Source: Laburnicola sp. R22_1 (taxonomy: Eukaryota > Ascomycota > Dothideomycetes > Pleosporales > Didymosphaeriaceae). Taken from it: DNA of 64,000 bases. The notes beneath the pieces are model-generated. The model was not told the DNA's origin. It did no database searches and was given only the letters and a program-made list of their open reading frames with translations. Made by a program: the position numbers and the translations under genes. The stretch lies in the NCBI GenBank assembly GCA_014281115.1, contig JACONQ010000007.1, forward strand, positions 1,488,001 through 1,552,000. Direction: 5' to 3'. This document shows, in pieces, positions 1 through 12,459 of the stretch. Each line of letters begins with the position of its first letter. Position 1 is the stretch's first letter.

Positions 1-2071
1 TACTAGTAATAATATAGTTGCACTTTCCTTAAACGGTACTACTATTTATTACTAGTCTAGAAGTAGCGTTTGCGCACACACCTTATCTATTATAATCTAA
101 TAGAGCTTTATAACTACTTAGGGTATATAATCTACTTTTTATATTCTTTTACTTTTCTTCTTATTCTATTATTTTAATTTTCTTATATAATAGTCTTAAC
201 CTTCTCCTTAACTATAGCTATTGTTAACTTCTCCTTTAGTAGCCACGCTTTTAGTGCTAGTAATAATAATAATAGTAATAGTAAGGAAGGTAGCTAAAGC
301 TTATAATAGCCCTTTTAGCTGCCTATTATTAACACCCTATAACTACTCCTTTTCTATTATGTGTATATCTGCCATAATTATCCCTTAGCTTACTAACTTA
401 TATTCTAGTTATTAACCTTTAAAACTAGCTATACAACTTTAGTATTATTTATAAGATTATAAGATTTTTGCGTAATATTTATATTAAGTATTTATTATTA
501 GGCTACTTTATATAGTTTACTTAAGGTATAGGTAGCTTTAAAATTAATTCTAATTCTATAAATAACACTTCTATTACCTACACTATTCTATTCTATTAGC
601 TGTACTAAGCTATTTTTATAAAAGATATAGGCACTAATAAATAGAGACGTAATTACTTTAAATAGCGCTTAGTATCTAGTTATACTCCTTATATATTTTA
701 GTTTTCTGCCCTTTGTTTTACTATAGACTTAGGCTATATTAATTATAATTTTAATACAGCTAAAAGTAATTATAACTAAGTTAATAGGGCTTATATCTAG
801 AGTTATTGTCCCTGCTTTTAGTATATTAATAGTAGTTAGCGCCTTCGCCTTAAGGGCTACTATATTCTATACTAAATAACTTTCTAATATTAGTAGTACT
901 CTTTTAACTGCTATAGTAAGCCATAATTTAGTTTTAACTAGTTCGCTATTACTAATCCGCCTATTTAGCTTTATTTCCTCTAGTATCTGCTATAAATACT
1001 TAAGGTAATTTCTTTTTTAAGGTTATTAGTAAGTATATAAGCTATATATAGAGCAACTAAAAGTAAACACCTATAGTTATAATAGAATTAGTAAGCTACT
1101 TAGTTCTAGTAATAATACTATAATACTTTCTATAAGGCGCCTTAGTAGACCTTATCTAATTATTAAGAGCTCTTTAGAGGCGCCTAATTCTCTATTAAGC
1201 ACTAATTCTAATATTGCTAAGCCTTTCTTATATATACCCCTCTTCTTTAGGCGTTATTACGCTTAGCTTATTAATTTTTCTAGTAGTAATAGTAGTAGTT
1301 TTTCCCTATTCTAAGGTTCTTTCTTCATGCTACTCTTTTCCTATCTTTCTTAATTTATTATGTTCTCTAGTAGTAATAGTAGTAGCCCTTCTCTATTTTA
1401 GGGTTAAACTACTCCTACTTCTAGTTATCTACTCTCTAGCCCTAATTTCTCTTTAGGTTAGGTTTTGCTTAATATAGTACTATAGATTAGCTTTTTATCT
1501 TCTAACTTATTTTCTATCTAAACTACTAATTATTCTCCTAAAGTTTTATTCTACTTGCCTTCCTCTATATATCTAGCTTCCTAATAGTCTATTAATTCCG
1601 CTTATACTTTCTTATCTCTGCTTAGCTACAATATTATAATTTTCTTTACTTTTTTTAGGTCTATTCTTTATTTCTTCTAACCTTTTTACCTAAGCTATAT
1701 GCCTAGATTTAGGTCCTAGCAGAACTTAAGCTATAGAGTAAAATAGCCCCATACCTTACTCCTATTAGAGTTGTAATCTAAACTCTAATTATAGTTTAGG
1801 CTATAGTAGTTAAAGGGATTTAGATTCTTATAAAGGTTAGTATAGTAGTTCTTAGCTTTTAAATTTCTAGCTATTTAATTATTAGTTAGGCTCTATTATT
1901 AGAGTCTATAGCTTATAATCCTATTCTAGTAATTATGTATATATATTAGACTTTAATTTAACTTAGTACTAATACTATTACTTTATCTTCTTTTCTAACT
2001 TTTCCTTTTTAACTACTTCCTCTCCTCCCCCCTTAAGAAATAAGCTATCCCTTAGCTTATACTGCGCTAAT
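1..2071 (-). mobile_element. Ty3/gypsy relic, distal part
   Basis: AT-rich, RIP-degraded sequence read as the downstream continuation of the minus-strand Ty3/gypsy element whose pol lies at 7613-12,240. Support: when the copia element at 2077-7607 and one copy of its ATTCT duplication are removed, one minus-strand frame runs through the junction. It reads ...RLRLLKGVS*LKRILAQ, then YKLRDSLFLKGG and a lysine/glutamate-rich segment, with only TAG/TAA interruptions of the CAG/CAA to TAG/TAA kind. This would be the integrase C-terminal tail. No LTR was identified, so the element end lies further left or is unrecognisable. Runs of AGTAGTAATAGTAG near 1280-1390 are simple-sequence drift. No intact gene is seen. 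Confidence 0.5.
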
Positions 2072-2076
2072 ATTCT

Positions 2077-2394
2077 TGTTAGATATTAGGTTACTGGAAA
2101 TCACTGTAATTTCACTGTGAAATCCAGTAGTCACGTGCGTTCGATCACATGGTCTTCTTATGACGACAGTTAGTGTAACTTACAGTGATTTCACTGTGAG
2201 ATCACTGTGAAATACACAAAGGAGACTGGCGTACTACTGTTACACTACTCCGCACTATTACTAGTGCGTCTTAGCGCTAGATAGATATTGCGTACGATAG
2301 CTGAGCTTCTCCGATAGAGATCACTCGACAATCAATTCATTATCAAATCCATCACTTTTATCTTATCTTATTAAAGATACTTACGTATCTGACA
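2077..2394 (+). repeat. 5' LTR of the copia element
   Basis: 318 bp, TG...CA ended, same length as the 3' LTR. It contains several short palindromic TTTCACTGTGA-like units in its first 150 bp, which could be regulatory repeats. It is preceded by the target duplication ATTCT at 2072-2076. Confidence 0.93.
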
Positions 2395-2523
2395 ATTAAG
2401 AGTCTCACTGCCTTAATTAAACTAAAAATCATATCTCTATTAACACTTAGGGATCCCACAGTAATCCTAACTGATTACTTAAACTACACACTATAGCTGA
2501 GGCAAATTAATGCCTGAGCCCAG

Positions 2524-5500
2524 TTGTTAAAAGCATGGGATTTTATTGACCTATCTCTTAACAATGAACTAATGGCAGAACTGGTTATACTAGTCGCACC
2601 GAATATTGGTGCCTATCAACCAGCTCCCGCTTTCGTTAACAGAAACACTAACAACGCCCGTCTATCGCTACCGTTGCACCTATCGCCGGCTGGCGAAAAG
2701 GCGTACAAAATCAATACTAATTTCTATAAGAATTAACTTGAAATCTACAAGCTCCTGGATCGAAAGTACGAACAGGAGAAGAAGAACCTAGATAAGCTGG
2801 TTATTCTTATTCAAACCACCACCTCAGCATATTTATAGTCCAATTGCTGCACTCTAGGTAAATTAATTAGATAATGGATTAAGAACCTTATAAAAACGGT
2901 TAGGGTTGACTAATATAATGAACAAAGAAGAGCAAGGATTAGGTACTAAGACGCTCTTAAACTAATAAGATTAGTTAGTTTATAGTACACCTGGCTCGCT
3001 AAGTACAATTATGCGGCTATAGAAGCTGAGTACAATCGGGTGTTAGAGCTTTGGGAGCTAGACTTAGTTAAACAAGATTTTATGAAAGCGGTTACTAATA
3101 TCGCATCTTAATGGGTTACAACCTTCCTGCAATATAGAAGTAAGGATAAGACTGTTAATAGAAAAGAGATGGTAAAACTCTTCTAAGAACAAATAGTAAT
3201 GCAGTACCTAATTAAGGGTAAATAAAGGGGCGCCTTTGCTGTTGCAGGACTATCTCTCGCTAATAGTGGTGTAACTACCTAGGCCGCAGCTAGGGACGCC
3301 TAACCTATGGATAAAGCAGCATTACTTAAGCGAGGCAGATTGCGCGCCAATAAAGCTGGCCCTAAAGCCAAATTTAAGTAGTCCGTACGAGTCACCGACG
3401 ATAACCTAACGGCAGTTAGAGGCCAAAAGAGATTAAACCCCAAGTGCCCTGCTTGTGAACAACGCTATAGTCTGAAAGACTACTTTTACGTATTCTCTAA
3501 CAAATGACCTAAATAGTTTAAACTAAAGCCTGCTATGGAGGCGGTTATAATATATAGGTTAGAGAATAACCCTATGCTTATAGAGCGTATGAGATCTGTA
3601 AAGCGTTAAAAGTTATAGACACTAAAGATTAAATAATTAAAGACCCCTACTCTAACTCGAATTACTAAGATTACTAACGATGAATGACTAGATGGCAGAT
3701 AAATTACTATCTTCTTAGCGAGCTTTAATGCTATTGTAGTCTCCTACTACTTAGACCTAAACATATACCCACTATATAACTCCGCGATTCTTAATTCTAG
3801 CACAACCTGCCATATTTTTAATAACATTGATCGCTTTGTCTTATAGTAACCACTGTCGCTAGGAGACTTCGTATGGGCGGGATTATTACAAGCATAGATA
3901 AGGGGATATAGGAGTGTCCATTTTTACGTTAAGAGTAAGGAGGGAAATTGCTTAGTAAGGTTAGATAATATTGCCTACTGTTCTGGTCTACTTTGCAACC
4001 TAGTGTCCTTCTAATTACTCTAAAGGCAAGGCCTCTAGTGGGACACTAAGTTAGACCCAATAACAATTAGGAGACGAGACAATACGATCCTGGCCGAACT
4101 CTAAGAAATCTACAATTAATAGGTACTAGAGTTTATACTAATATTAAAATTAACTTGTACCACAATTAATAGTACGTACGCTACACACAAATTTACCTTG
4201 CGCACCGCACGACGAGCGCAAAAGGTAAACGCCATCATATGGCACAAACGACTAGGCCACCCAGGCCCTTAGGTACTAGAGCACACAGTGAATTACAGTG
4301 AAGGGGTACGTATTAAAGGGTTAACTACAGTCTAATGCGACGCTTGTGGCAGATTAAAGCTCAGGCGACAAATTAGACGTTAGGCTAGACAAATTAACAA
4401 TGGCCTAGGAGAGAGAGTTGCTATAGACTTTTACAACTTTAAAGACAAGAGCTTAACTAGCGAAAAGAGTATGATGCTTATCTCTAATTGTTTCTTAGAC
4501 ATAGCTTGGGACTTCTACTTTAAAGACAATTGACTAGCACAAACAATTATTAAGCTGCTGAAGGAATTTGTACTATTTATAAAAGTACAGTTTAAGGTAA
4601 CTATAAAAGTTATCGAATTTAACAATGAGATTTTCTTAGTTAAACAAGACGTTTACAGGTGGTGTGTTAATAAAGGGGTTATTATTAAGCCTTTAGCACC
4701 CGATACCTAAGCTTAAAATGGAGGGGCTAAACGCTTAGGGGGTGTAATTAAGGAAAAGAGCTGTGCAATGCGACTTGACGCCAACCTCCCCTGGACACTA
4801 TGGCTAGAGATTACACGAGCGGCCGTATACCTGTATAATCAAACGCTAAACTACGCTAATTAATGGCAATTACTATATAAAGTATTTTTTACAACAGTTG
4901 CCTACTAAAACGGCATCGTCACCCAACTAAAGAAACTAAACTAGGCTTACCTTAGAGCCTATAGCTATAAAGCTTTTGCCTTAACTAATAATACAAAACG
5001 CGGCAAGAGTAAGCTCTAAAGGCTTAACCTAAAGGCATAGGTTAGTTACCTAGTAGGCTATTAATTAATAAACATCTAGAGAGTATAGATACCTCTACTT
5101 AACAAAGTTATTAGCACACGCGATGTTATCTTTAACGAAAATTAAGTGTTCTTAGGTAAATAAGAAGACCTGTTAGACAACCTTATATACAGCACTACTA
5201 AAGAGATTGCTGTATGGACCTAAATAGTGGAGCTACTACCCTTACCACTAGAATATAAAAATACAGAGTCTTTCTATAAGGATAAGTTAATTATTAACTC
5301 TTACGAGGAGGACGAGAGTGCTCTAGAGTACTATTAAGGGAGGAAGATTAATTACACCTACCTAATACTACTAGAGACACCTCTGCCTATCGCACTACTT
5401 GCCTAATTAATAGTGAGTTTCGAACAGGACTAAATTGAAAAATTACCTATAGGAACACCACAGCCAGATTAACGCGCTGTGCTATAGGCAGCCGCCTTCC

Positions 5501-7225
5501 TTGCAGGTACACTCGTAGGAAGTAGAGGCAAATATAAGGGGAAGCCACTTAACAAAGCTTAATTTAATTGCATGCTTATAGTAGGCAAGAAACCCTATTA
5601 AAGTTAACTGCCAGAACCTCTATTATGTAGAACCTAGATAGATAATTATCTATTATTTAAAATATGGAAGAATGCTAAGCGATCCTATCTACAAAGTTAC
5701 AAAGAAATGAGGTCTTAGAGCGAGGTGCCTGCAGTCTTAGTGCGATTATGTGGTTACTAGATTCTTAACTATATGTGGGTATATACCTACAAATTTAATA
5801 AATATTATAGATTATAGAAGTGTAAGGCAAGGCTAGTAGTGCGCGGAGATTAACAACGCTATCTTACTACATAGGATACCTATGCCGCAACACTTGTAGG
5901 TAGATTATTTCGCCTACTTATATTAATAGCGGCTTGGTTTAATCTAGAGCTAAGCTAGTACAACGTTACTAACGCCTTCGTCTACACAAACCTAGACAGA
6001 GAAATCTACATACAGATGCCCTAAGGTTATACCTAAAGAGGCACCATCCTATAGTTGCACAAGGCACTATATAGCTTATGCATCTCACTACTACTATAGC
6101 AGAGAGAATTTACTAGTGCGCTTAAGGATCTTAGTTTTACTGCAGTCCTGCACAAATCTTACTATATAATTAAAGATAGTATTATTATCTTCTTCTATAT
6201 AGACGACCTTATTGTCGCATACTTAAAAGATTAAAAGCACGCTGCTAATGCAGTGATGAAAAAGATAGGTACAAAGTTCACCCTGACTAGTGGTAACAAT
6301 CTACAATGGTTCCTAGGCATTGAAGTTGTTAGAGACCGTGCTAATAGGCAACTCTGGTTATTATAGAGGTCCTATGTGGACAAGATTAGTTGTCTAATCG
6401 ACTAACGCGACCTTAAACACAATACCCTAATATTAGCAGTTAAACTGTTACCTTAAGAAGGACTTGCTATAATAGTAAAGATTAATTGGTACTAGCGGAA
6501 GGTGGGATCAATCCTCTACGCTGTAGTAACCACGCGCCCGGACATAGCTTTTGCAAGCTCCTAATTATTGCGCTTCCTTTTAAACCCTAGCGACGACTAT
6601 CACAATGCCGCCAACCGCGTACTGCTATACCTATTATCTACCCGATCACTAGGGCTACGATTTGGAGGAGTAGACACTTACGAGGTTGCGAGCGACGCGT
6701 TGTTTACAGACAACACTCTTGATAGAAAGAGCTTATAGGGGTATATTATTAAATTGTTTAGTGGCCTTGTCGCCTAGAAGGCAAACAAACAAGACACCGT
6801 CACTACTTTAATAACTAAAGCTAAGTTGCTAGCACTTTCACAAGTTGTAAAAGAGGCACTATTTATAGCTTAGTTAATTAATAAACTTAAGATAAAACTG
6901 TCGCTATTAACAATTACTATCAATTGCGACAACTAACAAACTATTTAACTTGTTACTAAGGAAATCGCTAAATTGCAAACTAAGCTTAGGCATGTCAATA
7001 TACACAATTATTGGCTTTGATAAGAAGTAGTACGTGGAGCTATCAAAGTCTAGTACTAGCAATTAGAAGAAATGGCAGCAGATGGTCTTACAAAAGCTCT
7101 GCTAGCCGCCACATAGACTAAGTTCTTAAATTAACTAGGACTTAAAGACGTTAGGGGAAGGATTACTAACCAAGAGGCCAACCTTAACAAGTTAGAAGAT
7201 AGGATGGAAGCTTTTGAACTATAAG
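2524..7225 (+). pseudogene. Degenerate copia Gag-Pol reading frame
   Basis: Fragments of one polyprotein are readable if TAA/TAG are taken as former CAA/CAG. A zinc-knuckle-like segment reads CPACEQRYSLKDYFY near 3444, with the usual His and last Cys both changed to Tyr. The GAG-pre-integrase motif WHKRLGHPG is near 4240. Integrase-like sequence follows at about 4400-4900. The RT has NVTNAF...EIYIQMP*GY near 5959-6030 and an intact YIDD-type box (FYIDDLIVAY) near 6193. RNase H is near 6690-6880 (TKAKLLALSQVVKEALFIA). The first RT motif normally carries an Asp (DVKNAF), which is Asn here. No functional product is expected. Confidence 0.88.
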
Positions 7226-7289
7226 CAATAGTATAACTGCGCAAGAAATAGTTTAGCTTGGCCCTCTAAGGATCTAAGCTAAGGGGGTG

Positions 7290-7607
7290 TGTTAGATATT
7301 AGGTCACTGGAAATTACTGTGATTTTACTGTGAAATCTAGTAGTTACGTGCGTCCGATTATATAGTCTTTTTATAACGACAGTTGGTGTAACTTATAGTG
7401 ATTTCACTGTGAGATCACTGTGAAATATACAAAGGAGACTGGCATACTACTATTACACTACTCCGCACTATTACTAGTGCGTCTTAGCGCTAGATAGATA
7501 TTGCGTACGATAGCTGAGCTTCTTCGATAGAGATCACTCGACAATCAATTCATCATTAAATCTATTACTTTCATCTCATCTCATCAAAGATACTTACGTA
7601 TCTGACA
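7290..7607 (+). repeat. 3' LTR of the copia element
   Basis: 318 bp, aligned base for base with the 5' LTR without gaps. It differs at roughly 26 positions, every one a transition. It is followed by the target duplication ATTCT at 7608-7612. Confidence 0.93.
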
Positions 7608-7612
7608 ATTCT

Positions 7613-10600
7613 CTTTAGCTAGCTTACCCCTTTTAATAGGCGAAGTCTAAGGGGTTAAAGTTTATAGGTAGTAGCAGAATCTCTACTTGCTTTATTCTTA
7701 TAGAAATATTCTATATATATCTCGTTAGCCTTTGTAATCTGCATATAAATATAAAACATTTAGGCTTAGGCCTCTATATAACTTTATTAAGGTCTATAGA
7801 ATTAACTTTCTCTAAGGAATTAGTAATTTCTTTTAAGAGATTATTAGTGTCTATAATACTAGGTTCTAGTATTATCTTAAAGTCTATTATTATGTGTAAA
7901 TAGAATTAAATAATATAATCGCCTAGTATTCTATTATAAAAGAGTGTTTTATTAAGCTTCTTACGTATATACTATCCTTTACTATATAATAGTATAGCCC
8001 TAATTCTAAAGGGGCCTTAGTATCTTCTAGTAAGCTTAACTTTGCAACGTATATTACTAGCCTAAAAGTATTATATACTAATACTAGATCGCCTTATTAT
8101 AATAGCTTTATCCTAAAAGTACGCTAGTTATTAAACTATTTCTTTCCTTATTTGCGTAGTTAGATAGTTTAGTTAATAGCTTTTTAAAGATAATAGTTAC
8201 ACTTTTTAAACTATTCTACTTTAATAGCTAGGAGTTTTTTAGTAGTATAAACCTATTCTTATAGAAGTGTCTACTATATTAGGATACAAAGTTTAATAGA
8301 AAGAATATATTCTTTTTTATAGAGTAGAAAGGCTAGTGTTTTGCCTATAGATTACTTTACTATAACCTAATTAGCCTATAAAGCTTTAAGTAGGTTTTAG
8401 ACCTAGTTGCTCTTTATCTTCTATAGTGCGCTAATAAGCTCTTAGTAGCCTCTTTCTACTAGACCTTGCCCTTATAAGTAATAAGCACTAGATACTACTT
8501 ATTAGATACTAAACTATTTAGCTAAGTCCTCTACAAAGCCTTTATTCTATAGTGCTCTATCTACTAATAAAATAAAAATAGATACCCTACTTACTAAAGA
8601 TAGATTTTTCTAAGAACTAGGTAATTACAGCTAAGTTAGTATTAGTAAGTGCTTTTACTTTAGGCTATCTAAAGGTATAATTACTAGTAATAACTATAAA
8701 TTTCTTCTTTTCTTTACTTTTAGGCATATACACTATATCTATTGTTGCCACTAATATAATTTTGTTAGTAGAAGGGGCCAATTTTTTTCGGGAAATAAGT
8801 AACTTATAAGGAGCCAAACTAAAGTTTAATATAACTATATTTCTATTATATACAACTATTATACTTTGCTAGTAAGGGGAGCTATAGTAATATTAAAAGC
8901 TGTTTCTGTATGCTGGCATATCTCTAATAGCTGTATTTAACAACCACTATTTAGATAACAATCTATCTATTTTATTATATTAAGTTTAATCTTAACTTTA
9001 CTATACTTATTAATGCTCACATATAATATAGATAGATCTAAAATTAATACCCTATCTACGCTATCCTAACTATTTACTAGTAATGCTTGCTAATAATAAT
9101 TGCTACTACACACGCATGTAGCTATATAAGGCTAAGGAGGAGGAGAAGAAGGAAAAGAAGGAGAAGGAGAAGAAGAAGAATAGAAAGATAGAGCACGCAA
9201 AGGTCCTTAATAAGGCAGTAGCAAGGTGCCATAACTTGCCTAAGGATACGCTTATTAAATTAATCTGATGCAATTACTAATATATAGTACCAGAAACTAA
9301 GAAGAATGCTGTGTTTATTAAGAGAAAGCTAAAAAGAATACAATCTCTTATTAAGCACGTTAAAGATAGTAATAGTTTCCGTCTAGAGTATAGAAAGTAT
9401 ATTTTAGCGCTCTGCAAGTATTATAGGAAGAAGTGATAGTTACTAGGTCTGCTGCTGCTATTGTCCTTTTATAGGTTAATTATAAGAGGAGTGTTTAGTG
9501 CTACTTTATCTAGTTCTATTATAGGTTTAGCATCTTAAAATTAAACTATTTAGCTTAAAAAGCAAAATTAAACACATAGTAAGCACCTTGCGGTAACAAG
9601 ACCACACTATATCTATTATAACCTATTTCTAAATTATGTCTATTCCCTATATAGGGTGTAGCTTTTTTACTACCCTTCTAGTAAAATACGCCTAATAGTT
9701 AGCGCAAGTCTTAATATATTCCTTAACACTCTAATATAGATTTAGCTAATAGTAATATATTATAATCTTCCTTTAAGTACCTTCTTATCCTTAATAGTCT
9801 AATTTCTTATAGAGTTATTATAGAATATTTACCTATTAGACTAGGTTGTCTATAACTCTGCACAGCAGCCTATTTTCTATAGTTTAATACTATAGTATGC
9901 CTCTTATAACTCTATACCTCTAAGCTTATAGTCTAATATACGTTTAGTCTTTCTTAAATAGGCTTTTAGGTATAGTTAGGATTATAAGCTAGGTTATACT
10001 ATTCTAAAGATATTTAGTGTATAAATTAAGAAAATTTTAAGTAGGTTATTTATAGAAGGCTCTATATATTCTATTTCTACTTTAGCCTTCTTACCTATAG
10101 TAGAGAATGCAATACTAATATGCCCTAAATACTTCTTAATAAAGTCCTTAATATCTTTTCCTAGTTATTTAAAAGGGACCTAACCTTTTTACTATTTACG
10201 CCTTAAAAGTGCATTAGCAACTATATTCTTACGCTCTAAGATATAGTAGATATTAAACTTCTAGAGTATTAAATATACTAACTAGTAGGTTATTAAACCC
10301 TCTAGTATATTAGTAGCGCTATAATTTAGCTAGGCAATTAAGGTATAGCAGTTAGTTTCTATAACAAAGTATATTTTATAAATTTAGAATTAAAACTTTT
10401 TAAGCGTAAAAAGAAGAGCTTTGTAGTTATACTTCTCTAAATTCTAGTTATATTCATTTTAAGACTAAACACCTAATTTAAACTGCACTAGATAAAGAAA
10501 ACTATCTAGCCTATATTGCTATATTATAGCTACCTATCTAATTGTGCTGCTATCTACTAAGATTACTACTTTCTATAATAGCTCTAAGTAGTTAATAGAC

Positions 10601-12240
10601 ACTAATACTAGAGTAGAAGTAATACTTTCCTTTAATTACTATATTACTATAATTTCTATAATTTCTTAGTAGAATCCTATAATATTATATAGTAGTGTAA
10701 ATAGTAGTGTGGCAATCTTTACAAAAACTTTTATTTAGATTTAATAATATATAAAAACTCTAAGAAAGATTTAGATATCTTTAGCCTAGTTACAAGGCGG
10801 CTATTTAATAATCTTAGCTACTTTCTTTTAGAATAGGTATTAACTATTCTGATTAACTATATAGCTAACTATATCTATAGTGGCGTAGCCCTAGTTATAC
10901 TTCTTACCTAACGTAGTAACACCCACTAGTTCTATATCTACTAGAACCTAATTAAGATTTATAAGATGTTCTATAATATATTTATAGATTTCTTTCTTAA
11001 GCATCTCTTTATTAGAGAAAGTTTTTAGGCTCTTTACTACAATATTGTCTATATAAGGTATATAATAAGAGGGAATCTAGTTATAATAATCCTTATAATA
11101 ATCTAAATAAATTTAGCTATAGAATTAGTTATTTCTATAGGTAATATACACTAGTAAATAAGTTCTAGAGGCGTGTAGAATATAGTTATAGCGTAGAAAA
11201 GTTTACAAAGAGTTACTTAGTTATATCTAAAAAAATATTAATTAGGAATATTATAAAATAGCTAGTAAACCCTTTTAAGAACTTATTAGAGTTTAGGGAA
11301 AAATTACTATCTTAAACTATAATACTATTAATATGTTAGGCGTTATTAATTAGTTCGTATCCTATATTCTTCTTCTTAACTTAAAAACTATAGGTTGCAA
11401 TATAGACTCCTACTATACTCTAGCACACTCTAATTAAGCCTCTATAATACTATATTAATAACTATATCCCTAAGTTTCTAAGAAACTACAAAGTGCACTT
11501 TCTTCTAAGTAGTATAGTTAATAATATAGATCTTAACTAGTAAAGCTATATTAGAATAAACTCGCCCTGACTTAGTAAAGTTAAAAGATAGGGCTAGTTC
11601 CCTTTAATATAGAACTTTTAGTAGTATACCTCTTTCTTAAAGTAAGAAATCTAGGCTAACCTTTATTTCTACAATCTATTCTAATATTAGTAAATCGCCT
11701 CTAAGGAAGTCTACCTACTAGTTAAGAAGGTGCTTATTAAATAGCTAAGGCCTAGTATTAGTCCTCTTTTATTTCTTTATAGCCTTCTACTTCTAGTCTA
11801 ATTAGCCCTTAATATCTTAAAGCTTAACGTCTAAGTTATATATAGGGTTAACCTTTTTATTCTTAATCTTATATATAGTGTTTACTTTAAAAGCTATTCT
11901 AGTTATATTAATTATTGTTATCTATTCTATCTAGAACACGTTACTCTTCACCCTTATTACCTTTTTAGACTCTATCTATATAGCTAGAGCCTAGAGAATC
12001 TTCTTAACTTCTTTGTCGCAGCCTAGTAAAATAATAACTAAAAGTTCTTAGTTATTTTAAATAATAATGCTACTATCTATAGGCCTTCTAATATTACCTT
12101 AATTAGCATAGTAAATAAAATCCTTATTTAAATCTATTACTAATTAGTCCTTATTAGCGTCCTTTATAAGCTATTTATGTCTATTTATAATTTTCTTCTT
12201 ATAAGTTAGCACTGCCTAATTTATTATAGGCTTAATTTAA
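7613..12240 (-). mobile_element. Ty3/gypsy retrotransposon relic (RT-RNase H-integrase)
   Basis: Read on the minus strand, this stretch keeps a recognisable gypsy pol. A reverse-transcriptase active site reads PYIDNIVVKS (about 11,040-11,065), with the second Asp of the YxDD box changed to Asn. Then come KVAKIIK*PP...IFLRVFIYY and an RNase H segment with ETNCYTLIAQLNYSAT followed by LEGLITYQLVYL (about 10,280-10,400). Integrase pieces follow (VATIDIVYMPKS near 8720-8760, and a GDLVLVYNT motif near 8050-8100). Stops are mostly TAA/TAG where Gln is expected. The copia element interrupts it on the left. LTRs were not found. RNase H before integrase is the gypsy order. Confidence 0.82.
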
Positions 12241-12311
12241 ATACTATATTAGGAAAGGTAATTAATACTAAAAAAATAAGATAATAATTATAAAGTATAT
12301 ATAGTAACTTT

Positions 12312-12445
12312 CGCTCCTTTTGTGGCCACCACCTTTTTACGCTCTTTTTAATTACTAAGCAGGGGGCTCTGCTTTTTTGTCATGTTATTTGACATAAAAG
12401 CCTTTGTCGTGCTACCCCTAGGTAGTTAATTTAACGCCACACACA
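12312..12445 (-). mobile_element. Retroposon-like short repeat, copy A
   Basis: One of four copies of a 126-134 bp sequence in this window. In its own orientation (minus strand here) it starts TGTGTGTGGCGTTAAATTAA and ends in an A-containing tail after GGTGGTGGCCACAAAA. A 14-bp perfect direct repeat TATATAGTAACTTT flanks it (12,298-12,311 and 12,446-12,459). It carries the hairpin AGCAGAGCCCCCTGCT. There is no ORF and no recognisable pol III A/B boxes. The long, variable-length duplications point to target-primed insertion (SINE-like) more than to a DNA transposon, but the class is an inference. Confidence 0.72.
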
Positions 12446-12459
12446 TATATAGTAACTTT

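Larger units (their letters stand above)
2077..7607 (+). mobile_element. Complete Ty1/copia LTR retrotransposon, RIP-inactivated
   Basis: A 5.53-kb element bounded by two 318-bp direct LTRs that begin TGTTAGATATTAGG and end TATCTGACA, so it has the TG...CA termini of LTR elements. The 5-bp duplication ATTCT flanks it exactly (2072-2076 and 7608-7612). A purine-rich tract (CTAAGGGGGTG) precedes the 3' LTR. The inside reads GAG, integrase, reverse transcriptase, RNase H on the plus strand, which is the copia order. About 26 differences between the LTRs are all C/T or G/A. Many in-frame stops and a substituted RT aspartate make it non-autonomous. It is inserted inside an older, minus-strand gypsy element. 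Confidence 0.93.
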
